Part shown: positions 54,518 to 63,032 of the stretch, piece by piece | How the letters are laid out: the number at the start of each line of letters is the position of its first letter | How positions within the stretch are numbered: the first letter of the stretch is position 1 | Program-made: the position numbers and the translations under genes | The notes under the pieces: model-generated | What the model was told of the DNA's origin: nothing | Seen by the model: only the letters and a program-made list of their open reading frames with translations | The model's database searches: none | From: Falciphora oryzae | Taxonomy: Eukaryota > Ascomycota > Sordariomycetes > Magnaporthales > Magnaporthaceae | Reading direction: 5' to 3' | DNA: 64,000 nucleotides | Assembly: GCA_000733355.1 (NCBI GenBank) | Contig: JNVV01000041.1 | Location: forward strand, 92,963-156,962

Positions 54518-55519
54518 ATGGGTTCTAGGCAGGTTCTTCTCAGGGGAGACGTCGAGGCCGCCTTCGCGGACCTGGAGGAGCAGATCTGGAGGATGGCCTC
54601 GTGTAGGTCGATGAACTCGAGCGCGACGCTTATGGAGATGCCACTCCACGTAGACCCAGAGGACAAAATCCCTCGGGGCTCTCCGCTGAGGTGGGCTCTC
54701 TACCGTATATTCGACGTGTCCCTGGCTCAGCGGACGAAGGAACTCTCCAACAATATCACGATCGAGCCGCTGAGCCAGCTGATACGGAGTCCTAGAGACA
54801 GTGGGGCAGCAGACCTGCTGGCTGATAAGGCCGCGGTCATGTACGGCGGCGGCGATTTTGACTCTTCCTGGGGCGAGGCCAGCAGGCTGATCCTCAAAGC
54901 CTTCGGGTCGGTATCGTCATTCACGCTGCACGGCGAGACTCTGGAGAACTCCAAGCTGGACGGACGGAAGGCAGGCGACCTCGTTGCATCCGACTTGGCC
55001 GCGCACACCATCTTCCAAATGTCCGAAGGCCTCTGGCTCAAGGTGCACGCCGAGCTCGAGAGCGTCGCGAAGAAGTGCGCCGAGAGGGCCGAGTGGGTCG
55101 CGCAGCTGGCCCGGATGCAGAACGCCGCCCAGCCCCCCGTCGCTCGCACAGCCGAGGAGACCTGCAGCTACTCCGTGGTCCGGGAGTGGATCGCCGGAGA
55201 GCGAGACGGCCAGATGCCCGAGGTGTACTGCCCCATCTGCATCGAGGACGTCGCCATGGACAGCCTGAGGCTGGCCGGCCACCCTTGCCAGGCGGTGCAG
55301 GGCCAGGAGGTCGGCATGGTGCTGAAGGCGTGCGGCCACATCCTGGGCGGCATGTGCTTCTGCAGGCTGAGGGGGGGCGCCGGCCCGGGGGGAATGCTAT
55401 CGTGCCCGATGTGCCGCGAGCCCATGCACCAGGACGACTACGAGTACCTGCAGGTCCTGGTTGACGAGGAGTTCCTCGGGGTAGCGGTCAGGAAGCGGAA
55501 GTTGATGATCTCTCTCTAA
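54518..55519 (+). CDS. RING-like lineage-specific protein 1
   Basis: A 333-residue single-exon protein. The N-terminal half is helical, with LEEQIWRMA near residue 18, a PRGSPLRWALYRIFDVS block and VMYGGGDFDSSWGEA near 107-121. A mid-region helix (LWLKVHAELESVAKKCAERA) leads to a C-terminal zinc module: CPIC (238-241), CGH (272-274), C at His+6 and CPMC before a terminal helix ending MISL. The order C-x2-C...C-x-H...C...C-x2-C is that of a RING finger, but the position three residues after His, normally Cys, is Gly (HILGG). The same substitution occurs in the related proteins at 56495 and 62067. RING proteins are usually E3 ubiquitin ligases; whether this variant binds two zincs or any E2 is unknown. 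Confidence 0.7.
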   Translation: MGSRQVLLRGDVEAAFADLEEQIWRMASCRSMNSSATLMEMPLHVDPEDKIPRGSPLRWALYRIFDVSLAQRTKELSNNITIEPLSQLIRSPRDSGAADLLADKAAVMYGGGDFDSSWGEASRLILKAFGSVSSFTLHGETLENSKLDGRKAGDLVASDLAAHTIFQMSEGLWLKVHAELESVAKKCAERAEWVAQLARMQNAAQPPVARTAEETCSYSVVREWIAGERDGQMPEVYCPICIEDVAMDSLRLAGHPCQAVQGQEVGMVLKACGHILGGMCFCRLRGGAGPGGMLSCPMCREPMHQDDYEYLQVLVDEEFLGVAVRKRKLMISL

Positions 55520-56494
55520 ACTGGGCACGCGACAACGGGTTTTTACCTGGAGATGTGGATTATTTCCGGCTTCTACTAACTGCCCAACGATATCCCCTAT
55601 CTTCTTTCATAGCCACCCACACATCTGCTAGATCCAGTCAGCCCTGGTATTTCCAGTTCTGACATTCAGTAATTCTAGACAGGTCTTGGCTAATTAATTC
55701 CCAGTATCAAGTGGTCAATTCAAATCTAATTCTGCAATCAAATCGTAACACCGGTCCGAAAAATTATACCTACTAATTAAGGGCCTGTCCTAGACTAACG
55801 GTTTTTTGGTTTTTTTGGTTTTTTGCTAAATTTTTTCTAAAGATTGAAAGCCTTGCATTAAAAAGGAAGCATATGAAAAGGATTTGTATTATTTAAACCC
55901 GCATCCATATTAATTTGTTTTTGCTATCCTGCCTTTGGTGTTAATATATTTTAGAAAAAAGTTGAGCAAAAACCAAAAAACCGAAAAACCGTTAGTCTAG
56001 GACAGGCCCTAAGGTTTTGTTAGCGTCGTTTTGTTACCATGCTTACCCGAGTTTCATTTCTACCCTTCCCCGTTTTATTTCTCTTCCTTTCCGCTATTTT
56101 TATTTCTTTTTTTCCTTTCCGCTTTATTCTTTTAACTCTCATGTCCACCAAGGCCTACTATGACAAGGCTTTCGCACTGCCCATTATTCAAAGCACGGTC
56201 AAAGCCCATTGTTTGAACTACAGTCAAGATCGGTTGTTGATCAGCGGAGACAAGCGTTTGACTTGCCCATTGTTCTGGAGGCACTTTTTGTTCCTACGGC
56301 CAGTACGAGGGCGCCAGTGCTGTCTACAAACAACCAAAGCCCCAACACTTTCCCAACCAAGCCGACACACAGACAGCGAACCATCTCTAGATCTAACCAC
56401 AGAATCGATTGGTACTAACTCTCGATTTCAAGCTCCCCGAATCAACCGCATCGTGGCATACTCAACAGCCCAGTCAAACACGAAACAAGACAAG
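55520..56494. other. Intergenic region containing a MITE
   Basis: AT-rich spacer between RING-like gene 1 and its broken paralogue; the 229-bp inverted-repeat element at 55781-56009 lies within. No other gene supported. TACTAAC near 56412 followed by AACAG suggests a possible 5' UTR intron for the downstream copy. Confidence 0.5.
55781..56009. mobile_element. 229-bp MITE with TAA target duplication
   Basis: Terminal inverted repeats begin GGGCCTGTCCTAGACTAACG and are perfect for 26 bp, with imperfect complementarity out to about 55 bp (T-rich TTTTTTGG runs paired with AAAAACCAAAAAACC). The element is flanked on both sides by TAA, the target duplication expected for PIF/Harbinger-type MITEs. 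It has no coding capacity. Confidence 0.85.
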
Positions 56495-57455
56495 ATGACG
56501 AACTCGGAGCTTCAGCAGACGCGGCAGAAGCTGGTGGACGTCATGGCGGAGCTCGAGCGGCGGATCTGGAACATGGTGCTCGTGGGAGTGGGCCCAGTGA
56601 AGCACAGGCTCCTCGTGCAGGTCGTCAAGGCGATGACCAACTTTCCTAGCAGAAGCCCCCCCTACTGGGCTCTCAATCGCATGTACTCCACGGCGAGGGC
56701 GATCCTGGACCAGCGGGACGGCGGCGCAAGGTGGCTCGGCAGGCAGCCGCTCCGGCTGCTCATCCGCGAGGCCACGAATGTCCCTGCCGAGAGCGGCAGG
56801 CATGGTGCCTACCGCGTCATCAACGTGGCGACCTTCTACGGGGGCGGCGACTGGGCAACTTCGTGGAGGGCTGCGGTCGCGGCTCCGGCCGCCGCGAACT
56901 CCTCGGAGGCTTTTTTTTATGCTCGACAAGGCCGATGTCGCCAGGCTGATGGCGGGGCTCGCCCTCGACCCTGCCGCCGATCCTGGCCAGGAAGGGCCCC
57001 GTCGGGAAGCGGAGGAGGAGGCCCGGAGCACCGCCGAGGAGGCGAGCCGGCTGAGGAAGGAGGGTTGGGACCCCGCCCCAGCCGACCCCTCGTCCTACGT
57101 GCGCGAGGTCACCAACGACTAGGCACTTGTGGTCGATTGGGTCCACGGGCCGCGGTTCGGGCCGCCGCCGCAGGTCAAGTGCAACGCCTGCCGGAGGAGG
57201 ATCCGCGTCTTCAATGTGAAGGGGGAGCTGGATGCGGACAAGTTCGACCCAGAGCTGGGCGACGAGCCTGGCCTGGCGCTCCCCTGCGGCCACATCACGG
57301 GATCGGAATGCATGCTCCACCAGGGCAATTGGTGCGGCATCTGCCAGGCCCCAGCGGCCCCCTCGGAAGAAGAGCAACGGGCAGGCGCCGAAAGGTTCCA
57401 GGATAGCTCGTCCAACATCGTGTGCCGCGAGCGCGATATGGTAGGTCGTCGCTAA
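56495..57455 (+). pseudogene. RING-like lineage-specific protein 2, broken
   Basis: Starts MTNSELQQTRQKLVDVMAEL and is collinear with the 54518 and 62067 proteins: LERRIWNMVLVG, SRSPPYWALNRMYSTARAIL, ATFYGGGDWATSWRAAVA. At the run of eight T (56911-56918) the frame shifts by one base. With seven T it would continue AFFMLDKADVARLMAGLAL and a helical segment to VREVTND. An in-frame TAG at 57120 then interrupts just before the zinc module, which resumes as VDWVHGPRFG, VKCNACRRR, LPCGHITGSEC and WCGIC. The module again has Gly where the fifth RING ligand should be. Two lesions argue for a pseudogene, although the homopolymer one could be a sequencing error. Confidence 0.7.
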
Positions 57456-58087
57456 GCAGTTGCGCTGGCTGGCGGCCGGGGTGTTCTCCCATTAGCTTGC
57501 TAGCAACAGCGATTCGTAAGTGTTGGGAAACGAACGGTAGGCCCGCAGGGTAGCCCACCTCTAGGCAGATTGAAAGTGACATTGATCTCTTGATATTCTC
57601 TGGGTACCTAGTTTAGCACGAACCAATGCATCCGTGTAATTCTCCTGATTTACTCCCAATGTGATTGCTGTCCTTAAACCGGCAAGGCCCCGACTCCCGG
57701 GCCCGACGACCGCGCCGAGTCCCGACCTGGACTGGGTGGTTGTTGGATTCGCTCCCTTGCTGCGTCTCCCTCCCATCACCGTCGCATTTTACGTCACCCC
57801 ACCCCCGGCCGCAAGCAGGCAATATCGATTCTTGGGCAATCTGGCAGGCCTCTTGGCCGTCGCAAATCATGTGGGTATGCAGTTTATCGCACGTTTCAAT
57901 CTGCCGTGTCGAGCGCCAACCGGCTTTATGCAGCGCGCGGGTCCACATCCCCTTTTTTGTCCCTCTCGCATGGAGTCTTCTCGCCCATGCCCTGGCCAAG
58001 GTGCATTAATAGGGCAGGGAGCATCTTCTCTGCGTCTCCCCTCCCCAGTCTTCCTTCTCAACACCTCTTCTATTCTCCACCGCAAAC
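57456..58087. other. Intergenic region upstream of sulfotransferase-like gene
   Basis: 632 bp without a supportable gene; C-rich leader with CTTCTCAACACC just before the ATG at 58088. Confidence 0.45.
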
Positions 58088-59096
58088 ATGTCGCGCGCAA
58101 TCGACAAATTCCCCGACCCGCCCGTCAAGCGGCCCACAAAGATCATCGGCATGGGCTGCAGCCGCACCGCGACCCTGGGCCTGTACAAAGCCCTGGGCAT
58201 CCTGGGCTACAACACCCTCCACATGGTCGTCATCATCGACGGGGACATCGGCGGCAAGGACCACGACCCCAAGCTTTTCTACGAGGCCATCGAGTCCCAC
58301 AACAATCCCAAGTCGGGCATAAAACCATACACCAAGGCCGACTTTGAGAAGTGGTGGGCCGAGTACGACGTGAGCAGCGAGTCTATCCCGATGAACCATG
58401 CCAAGAGCCCACCAAAGACTGACCCCATGTCTGCTTCCCCACGCAAAAAAAGGCCGTCCTGGAATGCCCCAGCTACTTCCCAGAGGCCATCCTCGACGCA
58501 TACAAGGACGACCCGGACGTCAAGTTCATCCTGACGGAGCGGCGCGCCGAGGCCTTCGCCAAGTCGTATCGGGGCGGCCCAGGCAGCTTCGAGGCCGTCG
58601 TGCGCAGCTTCCCGCTCAACATCCTGAGGTACCTGGACGCGCGCAACTACTACATGTTCCGCCTGGGGAGCCGGCTGTGGGACCACTGCGCCGGCAGCGT
58701 GCCGCCGTGGGACCCCCGGTGCGACGCCAACCTGCAGAGCTGGTACAACGATTAGTGAGTCTCCCCCTACCTTCCGAGCAGCTCCCACAGGCGACCGTGG
58801 TGCTCACAAATCCCGCAAACAGCATGGCCAAGGTCAAGCCCGCCCTGCCCCAAGACCGAACCCTGGTGCTGAACCTCGAGGAAGGACTGGGGTGGGAGAA
58901 GCTCTGCAGGTTCCTGGGCAACGAGATCCCCGACGCGCCGTACCCCCGGACCAACGACCCCAACGAGTTCAAGAACATCGTCTCGCCGCACATCGAGGCC
59001 GGCGTGCGCAGGGCCATGGGCGTCGCCGCGGGTGCGGCCGCCGTGGCTGCGGGCGTGGGGTTCTGGCTGCTGAAGAGTCACGGCCGCTTCCGTTGA
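58088..59096 (+). CDS. P-loop sulfotransferase-like protein
   Basis: A 285-residue protein from exons 58088-58369, 58453-58754 and 58823-59096. Introns have GTGAGC/GTGAGT donors, a CTGAC branch in the first, AG acceptors, and phases 0 and 2; the split codon restores Tyr. The PAPS-binding-type loop is near residues 17-36 (KIIGMGCSRTATLGLYKALG). Other family features are TKADFEKWWAEYD, LECPSYFPEAILDAYKDDPD, VKFILTERRAEAFAKSYRG, WDHCAGSVPPWDP, and EGLGWEKLCRFLGNEIPDAPYPR near the end, as in fungal Sulfotransfer_4-type proteins. A C-terminal hydrophobic helix (AAGAAAVAAGVGFWLL) followed by KSHGRFR suggests a tail anchor. Substrate unknown; many fungal members are uncharacterised. Confidence 0.85.
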
Positions 59097-60084
59097 GGGG
59101 TGGTGGGCACGATGACTGTGTGCTTGATATAGAGAGTCGTGGAGTAAAAAAATAAAAAAGACTTGCGAAACAAGCACGAATAAAGATACCTACGCGTCTA
59201 TATTCTTGTTATCTGTGATATGGCTCAGAGTAAGCGTGCTTATAAGTTTGCAATCTTGTCTATTAGCATGTTTGGAATAGTCTGCAGGCAGAAGGTGACC
59301 ACACGCTGCTGGCAAACTCAACACAGTTTAGCCCAGGGATATCACTATAAAAGCTTGGGAAAAGACGTAGCGCCTCTGGGCTATCTGTAAAAGCTTCTAT
59401 TGTCCTTGCCCATCCGTATATATGCCCCCAAGGTGTAAATCAATCCTCACAGGGGCCAAGACTGCGCGCCCTCTACTGTACACCAGGATTTCACCTGGTT
59501 GGAATTTGGAACGAGCAGCTGGACAGCCAAGCGGGTTGCGTAGCCTACCAGAGGACCCCTTACGTCGGCCTTTGGCGGCTCCGGTTGAGGGAGGGAGAGA
59601 TCATCCATCACCTTTCTGATTGCCTGTGTGCCTGTCGCCTTGGGACGGCTCTCTGCCCAGGGCAAAGGCCTACCAATGGTAGCTGGCAACTCTTCAACTC
59701 TTAGTTTCAGATCTAAAGACCTATACTTGATTCTTTTTTTCACGCTGGAGCCCTTGGCTCGGCGTGCGGATTACGAAGAGAGAGACAGACGCTCGGTGTG
59801 CCGGTCGGCTTCCGAGGCACCCAGCCGCCCCGTGACCAAGAAGCAGAGCCCTGGAGAAAGGAAGCAAGGTAGCCTATCAGATAGGCAGGTGCCAGTTAGG
59901 TGGAGGGTGCTCGGAGCAGATTTCCGGAAACTGAGCACGTGGTTCAGCCCCTCGTACGCAAGGCCATTACTAATTGCCCTAAGAGCTCCGAGGGATTCTC
60001 ACTCCTTCCTGCCTTGCCCCATTTTTGTGGGCTCAAATCTTTTCGACCTGGCATAAAATCCTTTCCTCCCGACCCGACACGGGC
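59097..60084. other. Gene-free spacer beside rDNA relic
   Basis: About 1 kb with no gene I can support. The minus-strand stretch 59743-59447 reads as about 98 residues but has no recognised similarity or start context. Confidence 0.4.
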
Positions 60085-60240
60085 TGAGAGCCTCTTCACA
60101 CTACGCAACAGGCTATAACACTCCCCGAGAGGAGCTACGTTCCCGAAGCTTTTGTCCCCCGGCGAAAACCGCGGACCTTGACTTCCACGAGAAGAATTTT
60201 CTCAAGAGAATCCCAGAGGAGCCCCAGACGAAGCCGCTAT
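60085..60240 (-). rRNA. Partial 28S rRNA (D2-like) relic
   Basis: On the minus strand the sequence GGGAACGTAGCTCCTCTCGG followed by GGAGTGTTATAGCC matches, from memory, the fungal 28S D2 region, with a G/T-rich continuation in place of the usual GGGGCG. It is directly joined to a piece of 18S with no ITS or 5.8S between. The boundaries are approximate. Confidence 0.55.
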
Positions 60241-60244
60241 CTGC

Positions 60245-60337
60245 ATCCTCTAAACAACCGAGTTCGTACAACCTTCCGGCGCCTAGGCGGTAGTTGCCCA
60301 CCTCCCTGGGCCAGTCCGAAGGCCTCACTGAGCCGTT

Positions 60338-60383
<46 letters not shown>

Positions 60384-60418
60384 ATCAACGCAAGCTGATG
60401 ACTTGCGCTCACTAGGCA
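60245..60418 (-). rRNA. Partial 18S rRNA (3' end) relic
   Basis: On the minus strand the segment reads GCAAGTCATCAGCTTGCG, TTGATTACGTCCCTGCCC, TTTGTACACACCGCCCGTCG and CTACTACCGATTGAACGG, the near-universal 3' end of eukaryotic 18S rRNA, through GACTGGCCCAGGGAGGTGGG to TTTAGAGGA. It stops where AGTAAAAGTCGTAACAAGG should follow. About 174 bp; a non-functional fragment outside an rDNA array. Confidence 0.9.
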
Positions 60419-60492
60419 CGAGCTCGAGACAGAAGACGAGAAGACTGTATAGATGTTCTTACTATTCTATATCTTCTCCTCCGCAGCCGACA

Positions 60493-61542
60493 ATGAATTT
60501 TTCACTGCCAGTCACAGTCCTTTCAGAGCCAGTGCCAGAGCCGGCGGCACCGGAACCGTATCTTTCAGAGACGGAACTGGATCTTCCACAGCCGACCATG
60601 GACCCTGCACAGCTGAACCTACAGCTTAAGCAGGCCTTCGCTTCCGCCAACGACGCGTTTATCTTCATTGTTGACGATATCGCGGCTCAGCCTAATCTGA
60701 ACCGGGAGCTGCTCGCTACTGTTCAGACCGCCTTCACAAGCTTCCTTGACAGCATCACGACAAAGTTCGGCGAGAACGCCAAGCCAGAGCTCGAGAAGCT
60801 CAAGGCTCACCATACACGCCAAGTCTCTCTGCTGAGGGCTGCCGAGCTGAGGGCTCGCCGGCAACTCGACAGCGTCAAGCGGACCCTGAGAGAGAAAGAG
60901 TTTGAGCTGGTAGTTGTCAACGACGACGTCGACGAGAATCAGAAGCTCTTGAACACGGCAATGGACGCCTCCAAGAATACCAACGCAGCGCCAGCGGCAA
61001 CACAGGCGAGGGCCAGGGGCTCCTCAACGCCGCAATTGACGCCATCCGAGAGCACCAACGCGGTGCGGGCCTGCTGGCTGACGACCAATCCTGGGCACGC
61101 GACCGTTTCATAATCTACCAGAAGGAAAAGATGAGGCGGGAGTCCGAGGTTGAGCGCATTTGGCTGGAACTAGAGTGTGCCGACGCTGCCTACGAAGATG
61201 GGAAGATGCAGCTGGACAAACGCAGGTTTGAGGCGTTCGGAGATATGGTCCGTTCAATATTTCCTCCCCTTCATACAAATCCCGCTCGGGCACTGGCCTC
61301 TTTCGGTATAGTTCTGCGTATCTCAGTACTGACTCCGGAGACGTTTCCATTAGCATGACACAAACCGCTCCTTCCAAGCTCGCGTGGCAGTCCGGTTCTC
61401 CAGAACCCCGACGTTCCCATTCGGCCCGCTCCCTCCATCGACCAGCTCGCCAGCCCGAACGGTGGAGCCAAGCAACGAGTCTGGCAGCACCGAGGCGCCT
61501 GAGGTCGATGTCCCTACTCGACTGGAGTCACTATCTCTTTGA
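60493..61542 (+). pseudogene. Coiled-coil gene with frameshift
   Basis: Starts MNFSLPVTVLSEPVPEPAAP, then a long helical region (LNLQLKQAFASANDAFIFIV, ELEKLKAHHTRQVSLLRAAE, LDSVKRTLREKEFELVVVND). Near 61003 the frame shifts and continues as GEGQGLLNAAIDAIREHQRG, AGLLADDQSWARDRFIIYQK and RRFEAFGDM. An apparent intron (GTCCGT donor at 61248, CTGAC branch, TTAG ending 61353) leads to a Ser/Pro/Thr-rich C-terminus ending LESLSL at 61542. The unshifted frame ends at 61113. A one-base indel is the simplest explanation; an unplaced intron ending near 61010 is an alternative with weak signals. No known domain. The gene begins 75 bp from the 18S relic. Confidence 0.5.
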
Positions 61543-62066
61543 TACCTGGGTCGAAGCCGCGAACGTCCATACTTCTCAACTTAGGGAAGGCTGAGAACAA
61601 TTCGACTGTGGTGTCTTTGTCTGTTTTGGAACCCGGTGGCGTGAGCCTTCTTGGCATCAGGACGAAGAATAGCCTGACTGGACAATGGAAACAATGCTGA
61701 ATAACAAAGAATAGCTCATGGGAGGCATATAAAACACTGACAAAGGCTTCTTTCTCCAAGAAAGTTTAGAAAGTTTTGATGAATGCTTCCCATTTCCAAC
61801 GTACAAAGGACCGTTTCAATGACATGAGAACAGGTTGACCCTTTGATAGAAGAGCCACAGGATGGACAATGGGCGCGGTTTCTCTGGTTCTGCGGTGGAT
61901 ATAAACACCCGTATGGTCAGCTCTTCTCCAGGGTTTTTGCCATAAACCCTATCTGCTTACAACTCACAGACTTCGGAGCTCCTAGAGAATTCGAGGAGCT
62001 GATCTGATTAATAGTATCATACTAGCACACCTCCCAAGAACTCTCGAACCAGCCTCAAACGACACA
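61543..62066. other. Intergenic region upstream of RING-like gene 3
   Basis: No gene. TATAAA at 61900-61905, 162 bp before the ATG at 62067. Confidence 0.45.
61900..61905 (+). promoter_or_regulatory. TATA box of RING-like gene 3
   Basis: TATAAA in GGATATAAACACC, 162 bp upstream of the ATG at 62067. Confidence 0.5.
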
Positions 62067-63032
62067 ATGTCTCTTGCCGAGGCGCAGAAGCGGCTTTCTG
62101 CCGCATACTCGGCCTTCGAACAGAGGATCATGTGTCTGGTTTGCGCTGTGATCCGGGATGATAGCACCACACACGAGGAGTTCACGGCCCAGATTGTGGA
62201 TCTTTGCTTGGCACAGGCGAGCGGGTCTCCGCCGCAGCTCGTCCTCTCCCGCCTGGCGTTCTTCACCGCCCTTAGCGACGGCATGCCGGTCGATTACCGG
62301 TGCAACGTTCTGCGTTGCCTGGCCCGCGAGGCCACTCAGGTTTCACCCGACGAGGAGCCCGCCCCGGGGGCGCCGTTCCATCGCGGTGATCTCGCCGCGA
62401 TCGTGCCCGACGCCCTGTTTGCCGGCGGGGACTGGGACTCGTCGTGGGGCGTCGCCTTGAGGTCCCTGTTCCAGACCACTTCGGCGGGCCGAGACGGCGA
62501 CGACCTGCGCGTCCGCCGGATGGCGTTTGGCGCGCTCGAGCGGGGGGCCAAGACGGCCGCCGCGGCCGTCGTGGACGCGGCGGCCGAGGTGCGCGGGTTC
62601 GAGCAGCCCAAGGAGCGCGAGGAGACGTCCTTCTACACCGACCTGGCGTCGTGGATCCACGAGCGCACCGCGGCCCCTCCGCCCAAGGTCGTGTGCCCGG
62701 TCTGCCTGGTCAGCCCCATCCCCGTTCCCCGTCTTGACGAGCTGGCGGCGCCCGCTAACACTAGCCGTGGGGATCATCAGCAGCAGCAGTGTGCTGAGCA
62801 GGAGGACGGCGACGAGCCCGAGGAGGGAGTTGTTCTGACCTGTCAGCACATCGTCGGGGGCAGGTGCTGGAAGCGAATCATCGAGGCCACCTACGGGCAG
62901 GACATTTTGGCCGCCATCACCACCGATCACCTTATCGGCTGCTGCCCAATTTGCAGGGACGATTCCATGGGCACTTTGGACCTTAACAAACGGATCCAGG
63001 GCGAGTTCAAGGTCCTGGGGGCGGCGCCGTGA
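62067..63032 (+). CDS. RING-like lineage-specific protein 3
   Basis: A 321-residue single-exon protein starting MSLAEAQKRLSAAYSAFEQR. It shares FAGGDWDSSWGVALRSLF (about residues 117-134) with the related proteins at 54518 and 56495. A polar, mostly helical middle with Ala-rich AKTAAAAVVDAAAEV leads to the zinc module: CPVC (210-213), a Gln/Glu-rich insert of about 30 residues, CQH (259-261), C at His+6 and CPIC after a roughly 30-residue spacer, ending GEFKVLGAAP. As in the related copies the ligand three residues after His is Gly (HIVGG), so the module has seven of the usual eight RING ligands in the expected places. It is intact and preceded by a TATA box, so it may be the functional founder or the surviving copy. 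The role is unknown. Confidence 0.7.
   Translation: MSLAEAQKRLSAAYSAFEQRIMCLVCAVIRDDSTTHEEFTAQIVDLCLAQASGSPPQLVLSRLAFFTALSDGMPVDYRCNVLRCLAREATQVSPDEEPAPGAPFHRGDLAAIVPDALFAGGDWDSSWGVALRSLFQTTSAGRDGDDLRVRRMAFGALERGAKTAAAAVVDAAAEVRGFEQPKEREETSFYTDLASWIHERTAAPPPKVVCPVCLVSPIPVPRLDELAAPANTSRGDHQQQQCAEQEDGDEPEEGVVLTCQHIVGGRCWKRIIEATYGQDILAAITTDHLIGCCPICRDDSMGTLDLNKRIQGEFKVLGAAP

Noticed and set aside
50795..59096. Secondary-metabolite cluster around the SDR and sulfotransferase-like genes
   Set aside because: No polyketide synthase, peptide synthetase or terpene cyclase is present and intervening genes belong to unrelated families.
59447..59743. 98-residue minus-strand frame near the rDNA relic
   Set aside because: No recognised similarity, no splice or promoter support; kept as unannotated.
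43836..63032. Starship-type giant transposon
   Set aside because: Gene content would fit cargo, but no DUF3435 captain recombinase or element boundary is visible in the window.
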